Below, in pieces: positions 8,382 to 19,067 of a DNA stretch of 64,000 nt. The position numbers were made by a program, and so were the translations under genes. Each line of letters opens with the position of its first letter. Within the stretch, counting starts at the first letter, position 1. The notes beneath the pieces are model-generated. The model saw only the letters and a program-made list of their open reading frames with translations, was not told where the DNA came from and made no database searches. This DNA comes from Phycisphaerae bacterium (lineage in GTDB: Bacteria; Planctomycetota; Phycisphaerae; UBA1845; Fen-1342), in assembly GCA_030428945.1 (NCBI GenBank), contig JAUIEC010000007.1, positions 124,001-188,000 of the forward strand, in the 5' to 3' direction.

Positions 8382-8801
8382 TCACTGCAGGTCCCGCGTC
8401 TCCGACGCGATCGTTCGGTACACCGCCGGCGAAATGCGTGTGCACTCCGGGAACGCCTGGCCGAAGGACGCAAGGCCTTCCTCGTCGAGGAACCACTTGC
8501 AGTTGATCATCTGCAGTCGTTGGACCTGTTCACGCAGATCGAACGGGTACGGGATCTCAATCCAGCGGGTGAAGATGTGCTGGGCAAACGACAACACACT
8601 CACCCGTAGCGACGAGGCGACGTTGATCTGCAGGCCAACATCATCCTCCTGGTCGCCATCATCGAACCAGATTACCTCACCAACCGACGGATGCGCATAG
8701 GCACGCCGAGCGACATCCCAGCCCAGTTCGAGCATCAGTGCTCGCAGGGCCGGGTACAGGTCGGCATCCGTCTGCAGTTCTTCGGGCGTGGGACATTTCA
8801 T
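8382..8801 (-). CDS. Hypothetical protein between two SUKH copies
   Basis: A 139-residue soluble protein, acidic at its centre ('IWFDDGDQEDDVGLQI'), with predicted mixed alpha/beta character and no signal peptide. The start ATG lies 12 bp after the stop of the SUKH gene and the stop lies 3 bp before the broken second SUKH copy, so it is in the same operon. No family is recognised. Immunity-gene arrays often interleave SUKH proteins with unrelated small proteins, which is the only functional hint. Confidence 0.65.
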   Translation of the reverse strand: MKCPTPEELQTDADLYPALRALMLELGWDVARRAYAHPSVGEVIWFDDGDQEDDVGLQINVASSLRVSVLSFAQHIFTRWIEIPYPFDLREQVQRLQMINCKWFLDEEGLASFGQAFPECTRISPAVYRTIASETRDLQ

Positions 8802-8813
8802 TTGAACACCGTC

Positions 8814-9332
8814 TCAGCGATTCAGCTCACAGTCATGCCCGCTGAGTTCTTTCAAGACGTGGGCGTACACGCCACTGGTTTCTTCGCGGTAACGGTAATC
8901 GCCTGGGTGCAGCACACTGCACCGCTGCGTCATCTCGGCCAGCATCGCCGCGAGCCAGGTCTCCAGCGAGTCCGCGACCCGCACGCTGACAGCGGGAGAG
9001 TGATTGATAAAGAAGACCGCCCCGAGGCTGTCCTCCTCCAGCGAGAGGCAGTCGAAGTCCCCGTTGCCCCACGAGTGAAACGCGAGCAACCCAAACTCAT
9101 CGTGCCACTCCTGCCCGCTGGCACACTGGATCTCGACACCGCCGACCGTGACGCCGTCGGAGAACAACAACAGTTCCCGCATCGCATCCGGCAGGGAACG
9201 CTCGAGTCTGGCCTCGTACCGCTCAACCTGCTCAAGCGTCAGCGGTTCGTCGATCTCGGTCGAAAGCTGGCGGCCATCCTCGTCGAGGAAGGTGGTCTCG
9301 GCCGCCGTTTGGATGATCGACTTGATGCTCAA
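8814..9332 (-). CDS. SUKH-family (SMI1/KNR4) protein
   Basis: A 172-residue protein. The pattern of SMI1/KNR4 (SUKH-1) proteins is visible: 'LTLEQVERYEARLERSLPDAMRELLLFSDG' in the N-terminal half and 'LLAFHSWGNGDFDCLSLEEDSLGAVFFINH' in the second, then a helix 'LETWLAAMLAEM'. In bacteria this superfamily is best known as immunity proteins against polymorphic toxins. It is the first gene of a four-cistron minus-strand operon (9332 to 7377). No toxin gene with an Rhs/LXG/WapA layout is present in the window, so the partner is unknown. Confidence 0.75.
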   Translation of the reverse strand: MSIKSIIQTAAETTFLDEDGRQLSTEIDEPLTLEQVERYEARLERSLPDAMRELLLFSDGVTVGGVEIQCASGQEWHDEFGLLAFHSWGNGDFDCLSLEEDSLGAVFFINHSPAVSVRVADSLETWLAAMLAEMTQRCSVLHPGDYRYREETSGVYAHVLKELSGHDCELNR

Positions 9333-9402
9333 GGCGACCTCCGGATGGCACGCAAGAGGTACAATGGGGGGAACCCCCGGGTTTCGGGGGGATGACTTTC
9401 TC

Positions 9403-9431
9403 GTAAGAACTGGGCGTTACTGGACTTGAAC
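9403..9431 (-). other. tRNA-Val 3' fragment / attachment site (att copy 2)
   Basis: Positions 9411-9431 are a perfect 21-bp match to 32361-32381, the 3' end of tRNA-Val, in the same orientation. GTAAG (9403-9407) and GTTAC (9416-9420) flank an 8-bp spacer as in copies 1 and 3. A CCCCCG/CGGGGG hairpin (9374-9390) lies just to the left. Together with copy 1 this suggests two accretion events at the same tRNA. Confidence 0.7.
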
Positions 9432-9461
9432 AAACAACGGCAGAATCCCGACGGAGGCGCA

Positions 9462-9629
9462 GTGAAAAGCGCAGCAAATCCGGATTCGCCCGCCCCCGGG
9501 ACCCTCTCGGCCGCCCTGGCGATGATCGCCGCCCTGCCGCTGAGCGACGCAGAGAAGGCTGAGGCAATCCGGCGGCTGCTTGCCGAACAGCCGACTGAAT
9601 CGACCGCAACCGAGCCTCGCGTTCTGTAA
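9462..9629 (+). CDS. Small hypothetical protein next to att copy 2
   Basis: A 55-residue protein. I chose the GTG at 9462 over the in-frame TTG at 9426 because GGAGG stands 5 nt upstream of the GTG and because the TTG lies within the tRNA fragment. The core reads 'LSAALAMIAALPLSDAEKAEAIRRLLAE', an amphipathic helical region. No family is recognised. Being the first gene inside the inserted segment, it may be element-borne. Confidence 0.5.
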   Translation: MKSAANPDSPAPGTLSAALAMIAALPLSDAEKAEAIRRLLAEQPTESTATEPRVL

Positions 9630-9901
9630 GCGCTGGTTGAATTGACTGTTATGACCAGCCATCCCGAACCGGCTGTTGAAGTTGGCGAGGCGGGGGCGAT
9701 TTCGACGATCGCGCAACCGGCTCTCGCCCTTGGCACCGGTTGTCAACTCGAGGAGACCTGCGGTCGTTAGCAACAAGCGGTGGCGTTGCCCTACTTCATC
9801 TGACTTTCCTTGAGCATCCGATCGCCTTGTAATGTCTGATTTGCCTCAATAGACTCGACCCGTCTGGAGTTCCTCCGCAACCCGTCTGGATCGAGGTCAT
9901 C

Positions 9902-12900
9902 ATGAATCGCCTGCTCCGCGTCCTGCTGCTCCCCGTGCTCGCTTCCGCCACGTTCGCCCAGCCGACCATCAACGTCGAGGATCTCGGCGGCGGAAGCTTC
10001 GACGTGAACGTTTCGGACCTCGGCCCTGGCTCTAGCTTCTGGACGACCAGCGGTTTGTACGGTGAGTCGTTCTCAACAACGATTTTCTCATACCCAAGTG
10101 ACGGGGACCCAAACGGCCCAGCAATTGACCAGGACGTCGAGAATGGGACTGGCGAAATGGACGTTACATTCGTCAGCCTGCCGGCCGCCCAATCCGCCAT
10201 CGCACGATTCGACGGGCGCAGTGCTCCGTCGCTCGCCGGCAAGTACATCGGCGGGGTCGGCCGGGAAACCATCGCCCCCGGCGAATTCGATGTCGCCTGG
10301 TTTGTTCAGCCGGGCACGAACGCCAGCGCGGGGTACGTCGCCCGCGTGGTCTTGGATACGAGCGAAACTGGGATCGACCCGGTTGAGGTTTTTGCGACAG
10401 TCGGCGCAGCGCCGGGCGGGACTACGACTCTCGCCTCTGGTGTGGTCACGGCTACCACCGACGCATTCACCGACGCCGCTGCCGCGGAGATCGGCTGGAC
10501 CGTCTACAGCCTTTCTCCCGGAACCGGACCGGGCGGCGGAAAGCAGGTCGTCTACGTCGATGACGATGCCCCGGCCGGTGGCGATGGGCTCTCCTGGGAG
10601 ACCGCCTTCAGGTACCTCCAGGACGCTCTGACGAACAGCGGAGCCGTGTACGAGGTGCGCGTCGCCGGTGGAACCTATCGACCCGATCAGTCCGATTCAG
10701 AGCCAGACGGCAACGGGCAGCGTGGCAGCACGTTTACGGTGGTCAGCAATCAGGCAATCCGCGGCGGGTACGCCGGACTGGCCGATCCGAACCATCCGGA
10801 TCGTCGAGATCTATCGGCCTACCCAACGATTCTCAGCGGCACCCTGGCTGGTGGTGACCCGAATGCCGGTGGCGCGTGGCATGTGGTTACGGCGTCGGAT
10901 GTGAACGCAACAGCGGTCCTTGACGGACTGATAGTCCGCGACGGGCTCGCAAACGGAACTTCGGGTACCAGCCGAGGCGCTGGCCTGTACATCACCAACG
11001 GCGATCCGACGGTCATCAACTGCGTCTTCGAGCAGAACGTGTCGGTCGGCGACGGCGGCGCGGTCTACGCGGACGGCAGCAGCCAGCCGACCTTCACCGG
11101 CTGCATTTTCCGCAGCAACCAGGCCGGCCGCGGTGCTGGGCTGTTCCTGGCGGGTGGTGGCGGCGGGACGCTGACCAACTGCCTACTTGTCGCGAACTAC
11201 GCGTTGGATGATGCTGGTGCGGCCTATCTGGGCGGAACTACGCTGCTGACCAACTGTACGATCAGCGAGAACGAAGCCGACGACACCGCCGGCGGCTTGC
11301 TCGTGGCCGGGACGGCCCGCGTCACCAACGGCAACCTGTGGAACAACCGCCGTGACCAGAACGGCAACGGGGGCGGGCCGTTCAGCGATGCGGATGCGCA
11401 GATCCTGCTGAGCAGTGGAACCGCGACGGTCCACTTCTCCAACGTGCAGGGCACCTGGGGCGGGGCCGGCGGCGCCAACGTCGCGGTCAACCCTCTGTTC
11501 GTCGACGCCGATGGCGCCGACAACGTGTTCGGCACGGCCGATGACGACTTTCGCCTGTCGTCGAGTTCCTTCTGCATCGACCGCGGCAAGAACGATGCCG
11601 ACGGCAGCACCGGCGCGACCGATCCGCTGCCGGCGATCGACCTGGCCGGCAACCTCCGACGCGTGGACGATCCGGCCACGAACGACTGCCTCGGTCAATC
11701 CCCCGGCGATTGCGGTACGGCGCCGATCGTCGATATCGGGGCGTATGAGTTCGGCAGTATTCCGCTCGGACCGACCATTCACGTCGACGTGGCTGCAACC
11801 GGCCTGAACAACGGCAGCGACTGGAGCAACGCCTTCCTGCACCTGAACCCGGCGCTCGACGCCGCCCGGATCAGCTCGAACCGGATCAACGAGATCCTCG
11901 TCGCCCAGGGTAGCTACCGCCCGGACGGTGGCGCGTCGAAGTCGGACGGCACACTTGTCCTGATGGGTTCCGGCGATCGCGATGCCCAGTTCGAACTCAT
12001 CAACCAGGTTGCGATTCGCGGCAGCTTCCAGACCGGCGGCGGCACACAGGATCCCGGACCGTTCCGCACGATTCTCGACGGCGACCTGGCACAAGACGAC
12101 GATCCCAACCAGTTCCCGAACGGCCCAAGCCAGGCTGACAACAGCTCCCAGATCCTCAACGGAAGCTATGCGGCCAGAGACGCGGTCCTCGACAGCATCC
12201 GCATCGAGAACGGCAATGCGAACACGGGCATCCTCACGGCGGTGGCATGCTCTGCTACGACTCCGCGGCAACGCTCGATCGCTGTACGTTCCAATGGAAC
12301 TACGCTGAGTCCGACGGTGGAGCACTCTATGCGCAGCGGAGCCCCCTGCAGTTGATCTCGGTGGCCTATCTGAACAACGAGTCGGGCGCTGATGGCGGAG
12401 CCGTGGCACTGCGCGCATCTGCCGGCACGCTGATCGACTTCAACACGTTCCGCGAGAACAAGGCCGCCGGCCGCGGCGGAGCGATCGAACTGTTCGAATC
12501 GGCGCCGTACATCGTAGATACGCGTTTCCGGCTCGGCACTGCGAACTTCGGCGGCGGCGTCGCGCTGACGGGCGTCACCGACTCGATTGCCTTTGAGAAC
12601 TGCGAGTTTGTCGGCAACACCGCCACGAACGGCGGCGGATTTTACAGCGACGGTGGCTCGCACACGATCGATAACGCCCGGTTTGTCGAGAACACGGCTG
12701 GCAGCGGCGCCGGAATCTGGAACCAAACCGGCTCGCTGCGCATCCGCGACAGCTTCTTCGTTGGCAACGCCGCCAGCGCGTTCGGCGGCGGCATCTACAA
12801 CTCCAACGGGACGACGGCGGTCGGTAACACGGTCTTCGCCGACAATGCGGCCACTACGGGCGGCGGTTCGTACGACTCCAGCGCCAGCCAGACCAGCTAC

Positions 12901-15681
12901 GTGAACTGTGTTTTCGCCGCACAACAGGTCGTTGAGGCCGGAGCCGTTTATGCGATTGACAGCACCGCCACGCTGAACAACGCTACCATTGTCGCGAATC
13001 TCGCGAGCAGCAACGGAGCCGGCACAACCGCATCCGGGGCCGGCTCCCTCGATATCACGCATGCCGTGTTCTGGAACAACGTGGATGCCAGCGGCGTCAC
13101 CGCGACGACCCAGGTCAACGGCAGCGCAACCGTCCAGTACAGTTGCCTGCAGGACGATGCGGCGGGCGATGCCACCGTCTTCCCCGGAACTGGCAACATC
13201 GACTCCGATCCACTCTTTGGCACTCCGATCCCGGGGCTTTGGACGGATGACGCGGTCTACAGCGAGTTGACCGGCGAGACGCGACTGTTCGGTAACTTCG
13301 GCGACCCGAACGACCCGAACCAGCCGCCGCTGGACGGTCGATTCGTTCGTCCGATCTTTGGACAGCCTGAAGAGACCATCATTGTCGATGTCTTCCAAGG
13401 TGAAATCGTGGTCCTCGGCGACTTTTCGGCGGCCACGCAACTCACGGGCTACGAGATCCTCGACTACCGCCTCGAACAGTTCTCCCCCGCGCGTGACAGC
13501 GGCAGCAACGGTCTCGTGCCGCGGGACGAACTCGACCTCGACCGCGACGCGGATCCGAACGAGGCCCTGCCGATCGACATCGACGGCGAGAATCGTGTCC
13601 GCAACCTGATCGTGGACATGGGCGCCTACGAGAACTTCCCCGACTGCAACGGCAACGGAATCGAAGATACCGAGGACATCGCCTCGGGCCTCAGCCTCGA
13701 CTGCGACGGCAACCAGATCCCCGACGAATGCCAGATCGCATCTGACTCGACCGCGCCGGGCGGCCCCTATTACTGCATGGGTGACTGCGACCCGGACTGC
13801 AACAACAACGGCATTCCGGACTCGTGCGAAACCGACTGCAACGGCAACGGCATCCCGGACGATTGCGATCTCGATCCGAATGACCCGGACGGCGACGGCG
13901 AAGTCTCACTCGACTGCAACCTGAACGCCGTGCCCGACGAGTGCGACGAGGACTGCGACGGCAACGGCATTCCCGACAACTGCCAGATCGACGTCAACAG
14001 CACCGCCCCCGGTGGCCCGTTCTTCTGCACGGTCGACTGCGATCCGGACTGCGACAACAACGGCATTCCGGATGCATGCGACCCCGACTGCAACGGCAAC
14101 GCGATCCCGGATGCATGCGACATCGATCCGAACGACCCCGACGGCGACGGTTTCGTGTTGCCGGACTGCAACGGCGACGGCAACCCGGATTCGTGCGACC
14201 TCGACCCGAATGATCCGGACGGCAACGGCCTCGTCAGTTGCGACGAAAACACCGACCTCGTCCCGGACGAGTGCCAGGTGCTCAACCTGAACAGCGGGTT
14301 CGTTACGGCCACGATCCAGGAAGGCATCGACGCGGCTAGCGGTTTCGACGCGTTGCTGGCCGCGGCTGAGCGTTTCGAACTCGACTCGGCCGACTTCTCG
14401 GACAAGTCCATCACCCTGCTCAGCCGTGCGGCCTTCACGCAGGCGCAGGTCCTTATCGCGGCCGACTCGAGCCGGATCGAGGCCCGCAACATCTTCTTCA
14501 CCAGCGAGGAATGTGTCGGGGGCGTCGATGCGAATCGTCCGGCGGCCGCATATGAACTCGCCGGTTCGCTGACCGTGCCGAACCTTGACCGGGTCGATCT
14601 GATCGCGTCGACGTTCACGATGCAACCCGGGGCCGGCATCAGTATCGGCGCGGGCGGCGGACTCGATCTGCAGGTGGACAGCGGTGCGACACTGGCCGGA
14701 ACGGTAACGCTTCAGGCGGACGCGGTTCTCGCTGCATCGACGAATATCGACAGCGCGGCCGCAGTGCTCAGCCAGGGTGGCACCGTCGCGGCCCCGGCCC
14801 TGACGAACGCGGCCGACGGCACCTGGAGCGGCTGGGGTGAGATCGCGGGCAATCTCGCGAACCAGAACGGGATGACGGTCCAGGCGGACACGCAGACCGC
14901 CGGCGACCTGCTCAACGACGGGCTGATCACCATCCAGAACGGCACACTGACGGTCACCGGAACGGTCACCAACAACGGTACGATCATCGGCGACCTCGGC
15001 AGGTCTGGTGATGACCGAAGCACGTTGGATGGACTCGCTTCGCTTGGCAACCTGGCCATGAGCGGTGACGCGACGCTGCGTCTGCCGACCAGCGACTACA
15101 TCGTCCGTGTCGGCGGAAACTTCGACGTGGCGATCAACAGCGAGGTCCGCTACGACCTGGCACAGGCTGAACTGCGGATGATCGGGCTCGCGACGCAGAC
15201 GCTGGAAGTCATGTCGCACGACATCGGCGCTGACGCCGACGGACTCGACCGGACGCTGCCGGGTCACTACCCGATCCGTCGCCTGCGGGTCGGTCCGACC
15301 AGCACGAACGTCAAGCTGGTTGACGTGCACGACAACGACGGGCTCGGCCAGGTGGACTGCGAGGCGATCTACGTCAGCGAACTGATCATCGACGCCGGCG
15401 CTTCGCTCCAGACGACCGGCTGCAAGATCTACTACGAGACGCTGCAACTCGACGGCTTCGTTGACAGCCCCGGCAACCTGATCCCGATCACGGCCTGCCC
15501 CGGTGACGTCAACGGCGACGACGTGGTCAACCTGACCGACCTCGCGACGCTGCTGGCAAACTTCGGCACGACCAGCGGCGCCGTGCGTGAGGATGGCGAC
15601 CTGAACGGCGACGGCGACGTCGATCTCAGCGACCTGGCCGAGTTGCTCTCGCTGTTCGGAACGGACTGCGGACCGGCGTAG
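9902..15681 (+). pseudogene. Giant beta-helix/dockerin surface protein gene split by a frameshift
   Basis: Two plus-strand frames, 9902-12355 and about 12240-15681, together encode one protein of about 1,925 residues. The first has a signal peptide (MNRLLRVLLLPVLASATFAQ) and a 'VYVDDDAPAGGDGLSWETAFRYLQDAL' entry into right-handed beta-helix repeats. At 12235-12242 the sense passes from frame 1 ('NANTGILT') to frame 2 ('GGGMLCYDSA'), most simply by loss of one base. The second half continues the beta-helix, then has 'CNGNGIPDDCD'-type calcium-binding repeats (about 13640-14280), a further beta-rich domain and two dockerin-like units (15505-15660). The protein is surface or extracellular; it could be an adhesin or a carbohydrate-active protein. 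Whether the frameshift is real, programmed or a sequencing error cannot be decided here. Confidence 0.75.
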
Positions 15682-15864
15682 CCGGCGGCTGAGATCCTCC
15701 GGGGACGGTCGGGCCACCGGGCGCTCGACCGTCTCCTCGACCTCGTTTCGCTCCGAGGCACTTTAGTTGTCCCGGGGGAGCGCGCATAATCATTGCCCAG
15801 CCTGAGTCCATAGTCTGCCGCCTTCGCCGGTTGGCCCTCGTTGGCGTCTGGAGTCTGAACCGAC

Positions 15865-18800
15865 ATGAGCAACCGGTTCTTCGAGCAGCCCATCCTGAAT
15901 TCCCCGTACGAGTACCCGCGCGAGCACTGGGAACTCGATGCGGAGGGGCAGCCTACCGGGAAGGTCATCGAGACGCGGCGTCCGGCCGAGTTCATTACGC
16001 CGATCCCCAAACCGAAGAAGCGACGCAAGCAGGAGCAGGAGGAGATCCAGTTCGAGTCCGGCGAGGGGCTGGCACACGACGCCCAGCGCTATGACCTGAC
16101 CGGCAACATCATGGCCCTGCGACGCGAGGTGACTCGCTGGCGTGAATCCGATCCGGCCCACTGGCGGGTCACGCCCGAGACCGCGCGGCTGCTCCAGCAC
16201 TGGCGACACCACCGGTTCAACAGCATTCGGCCGTTCTTCTGCCAGGTCGAGGCCGTCGAGACCGCGATCTGGCTGACGGAGGTCGCGCCGCTGATCGGCA
16301 ACGACGGTAAGCAGTTCCTCGACCGGCTCGATGAGGCGAACGAGGCTGCGAACCCCGGCCTGCCGCGGCTCGCGCTGAAGCTGGCCACCGGCGCGGGAAA
16401 GACGACCGTCATGGCCATGCTGATCGCCTGGCAGACGATCAACGCTGTCCGCCGGCCGGGAAGCAAGCGGTACACGCGGGCGTTCCTCGTCGTCACGCCG
16501 GGGATCACGATTCGCGATCGGCTGCGCGTGCTCCAGCCGAACGATCCCGACGCCTACTACGCCAGCCGGGAACTCGTCCCGAACGACATGCTTCCGGACC
16601 TCGCGCGGGCGAAGATCGTCATCACGAACTACCACGCGTTCAAGCTGCGCGAGACGCTCGACATCTCGAAGGGCGGCCGGTCGCTGCTGCAGGGCCGCGG
16701 CGAGGAACTCCAGACGCGCGAGACCGAGGGGCAGATGCTCCAGCGGGTCATGCCCGATCTGATGGGGCTCAAACGCGTCTACGTGCTGAACGACGAGGCC
16801 CACCACTGCTATCGCGAGCGGCCGCCGCAGGATGACGAAGAAGGCGACCTCAAGGGGGACGACCGCAAAGAGGCCGAGAAGAACCGCGAGGCGGCCCGCC
16901 TGTGGATCTCCGGACTGGAGATCGTCGCCCGAAAACTCGGCATCAACCGCGTGACGGACCTCTCGGCCACGCCGTTCTTCCTGCGCGGGTCGGGGTATGC
17001 CGAGGGAACGCTTTTCCCGTGGACGATGTCGGACTTCTCGCTGATGGACGCGATCGAGTGCGGGATCGTCAAACTGCCGCGCGTTCCCGTCGCGGACAAC
17101 ATCCAGAGCGAGGAAGCGCCGGTCTTCCGCGAACTTTGGAAGCACGTCGGCAAGAAACTCCCCAAGAAGGGCCGCAGCAAGGGCGGCGACCTCGACCCGC
17201 TCGCAATCCCGCCCGAATTGCAGACCGCCCTCCAGGCGTTGTACGGCCACTACGAGAAGACCTACGAACTCTGGCAGAAGGAAGGGATCGAGGTCCCGCC
17301 GTGCTTCATCGTGGTCTGCCAGAACACGGCCGTCTCGAAGCTGATCTACGACTACATCTCCGGGTTCACCAAGGTCAACGAAGACGGGACCGAGGATCCC
17401 GAGGTTGGCCGGCTCAAGCTGTTCCAGAACCACGACGAGCACGGCAACCCGCTCGCGCGGCCACGGACACTGCTGATCGACAGCGAGCAACTCGAATCGG
17501 GCGAAGCCCTCGACAGCCGGTTCCGCAACATGGCCGCCGAGGAGATCGAGCGGTTTCGCCGCGAGCGGATTCAACGTGACGGCGATCGCCGGGCGGCCGA
17601 GAACATCACCGACCAGGACCTGCTCCGCGAAGTGATGAACACGGTCGGCCGGCAGGGCAAGCTCGGCGAGTCGATCCGCTGCGTCGTGTCCGTCGCGATG
17701 CTGACCGAGGGCTGGGATGCCAACACCGTAACCCACGTCCTCGGCGTGCGGGCGTTCGGGACGCAGCTTCTATGCGAGCAGGTGATCGGCCGGGCCCTGC
17801 GGCGGCAGTCGTACGATCTGAACGAAAACGGCCGGTTCAACGTCGAGTACGCCGACGTGCTCGGGATTCCGTTCGACTTCACGGCCAAGCCCGTCCCCGC
17901 GCCACCTCAGCCGCCGCGTGAGACGATCCAGGTCAAGGCGATGCGGCCGGAACGGGACGCCTGCGAGATTCGCTTCCCGCGCGTCGCCGGATACCGGGTC
18001 GAGTTGCCCGAGGAGCGGCTGACGGCCAAGTTCGATGACGACTCAACGCTGGAGCTGACGCCGAAGCTCGTCGGACCGTCGGTTACTCGGAACGAGGGGA
18101 TCATCGGCGAGGGCGTCAACCTGACGCTGGAGCATACGCGGGACATGCGTCGGTCCACGCTGATCTTCCACCTCACGCAGCATCTGATCTTTCGGAGCTT
18201 CCGCGACCCCGACGAGCAACCCAAGCTGCACCTCTTCGGGCAGTTGAAGCGGATCACCCGTCAGTGGCTCGACGATCACCTGATCTGCAAGGGCGACACC
18301 TACCCGGCACAGCTCATGTATCAGTCGCTCGCGGCGATGGCCTGTGAACGCATCAAGCGCGGGATCGAGAGCGTGGCGATCGAGGCAGATCGTCCGATCC
18401 GGGCCGTCCTCGATCCGTACAACCCGACCGGATCGACCTCGCACGTGAACTTCACGACCTCCAAGCGTGACCGCTGGAAGACGCATCCGGAAAAGTGCCA
18501 CATCAACTGGGTGATCCTCGACAGCGACTGGGAGGGCGAGTTCTGCCGGGTGGCCGAGACGCATCCGCGGGTGGTCGCGTACGTCAAGAATCACAATCTC
18601 GGTCTCGAGGTGCCCTACCGGATGGGAGCGGAGTCGCGTCGCTACCTGCCGGACTTCATCGTTCTGGTCGATGACGGCCGGCCGCTGCGTGACGACGGGA
18701 CGCCGGACCTGCTGCACCTGATCGTCGAGATCAAGGGCTACCGCGGCGAAGACGCCAAGGACAAAGCCCAGACGATGGCGACGTACTGGATCCCGGGCGT

Positions 18801-18945
18801 GAACCGGCTCGGCAGCTACGGCCGCTGGGCGTTCGCAGAGTTCTGCGATCCGTACCAGATCCAAGCGGACTTCGCGGAGAAGGTCGAGGAGCACTTCAGC
18901 GCGATGCTGGTGCCGTTCGTTGAGTCGGAGGAAGTCGCGCGATGA
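15865..18945 (+). CDS. Type III-like restriction endonuclease, helicase-nuclease subunit
   Basis: A 1026-residue protein. An N-terminal ~60-residue segment ('PYEYPREHWELD..G', 'FITPIPKP') is like that of the BPTD_3080 class of restriction proteins. A SF2 helicase core follows: Walker A 'LATGAGKTTVM' about residue 172, DEAHH at 310-314, 'DLSATPFFL' about 365, and motif VI 'EQVIGRALRR' about 640. The C-terminus carries a PD-(D/E)xK-like nuclease: 'LPDFIVLVDDG' near 927 and 'LIVEIKGYR' near 952. It probably translocates on and cuts unmodified DNA together with the methyltransferase at 20963. It is the first gene of a tight operon; its TGA overlaps the next ATG. Confidence 0.85.
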   Translation: MSNRFFEQPILNSPYEYPREHWELDAEGQPTGKVIETRRPAEFITPIPKPKKRRKQEQEEIQFESGEGLAHDAQRYDLTGNIMALRREVTRWRESDPAHWRVTPETARLLQHWRHHRFNSIRPFFCQVEAVETAIWLTEVAPLIGNDGKQFLDRLDEANEAANPGLPRLALKLATGAGKTTVMAMLIAWQTINAVRRPGSKRYTRAFLVVTPGITIRDRLRVLQPNDPDAYYASRELVPNDMLPDLARAKIVITNYHAFKLRETLDISKGGRSLLQGRGEELQTRETEGQMLQRVMPDLMGLKRVYVLNDEAHHCYRERPPQDDEEGDLKGDDRKEAEKNREAARLWISGLEIVARKLGINRVTDLSATPFFLRGSGYAEGTLFPWTMSDFSLMDAIECGIVKLPRVPVADNIQSEEAPVFRELWKHVGKKLPKKGRSKGGDLDPLAIPPELQTALQALYGHYEKTYELWQKEGIEVPPCFIVVCQNTAVSKLIYDYISGFTKVNEDGTEDPEVGRLKLFQNHDEHGNPLARPRTLLIDSEQLESGEALDSRFRNMAAEEIERFRRERIQRDGDRRAAENITDQDLLREVMNTVGRQGKLGESIRCVVSVAMLTEGWDANTVTHVLGVRAFGTQLLCEQVIGRALRRQSYDLNENGRFNVEYADVLGIPFDFTAKPVPAPPQPPRETIQVKAMRPERDACEIRFPRVAGYRVELPEERLTAKFDDDSTLELTPKLVGPSVTRNEGIIGEGVNLTLEHTRDMRRSTLIFHLTQHLIFRSFRDPDEQPKLHLFGQLKRITRQWLDDHLICKGDTYPAQLMYQSLAAMACERIKRGIESVAIEADRPIRAVLDPYNPTGSTSHVNFTTSKRDRWKTHPEKCHINWVILDSDWEGEFCRVAETHPRVVAYVKNHNLGLEVPYRMGAESRRYLPDFIVLVDDGRPLRDDGTPDLLHLIVEIKGYRGEDAKDKAQTMATYWIPGVNRLGSYGRWAFAEFCDPYQIQADFAEKVEEHFSAMLVPFVESEEVAR

Positions 18946-19067
18946 CGATGCCTGCGACCCAACGGGACGCTTCGATTCACTGGCTCTTCGAGACGGCGAA
19001 CAAGTACGAAGCCGCGCTGCGGCACGTGTTCGGGGACGATCTAGAGGGAACACCGGGCAATGTTTGA
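18942..19067 (+). CDS. 41-residue protein bridging res and DUF262 genes
   Basis: A short frame with ATG at 18942 (ATGA overlap with the restriction gene stop) and TGA at 19065-19067, which overlaps the next gene's ATG (19060) by 8 bp. Double overlap inside an operon argues that it is translated. The product (MTMPATQRDASIHWLFETAN..., 41 residues) has a predicted single helix ('NKYEAALRHVFGDDLEG'). No family is recognised. It may be a small adaptor or regulator of the flanking proteins, or merely a coupling cistron. Confidence 0.5.
   Translation: MTMPATQRDASIHWLFETANKYEAALRHVFGDDLEGTPGNV

Noticed and set aside
9636-9776. Short plus-strand frame 'MTSHPEPAVEVGEAG...' of 39 residues
   Set aside because: No ribosome binding site, no pattern and no codon-use support.
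15790-17736. A long minus-strand frame opposite the restriction gene
   Set aside because: Antisense shadow of a gene with clear helicase and nuclease motifs; no family pattern in the shadow.
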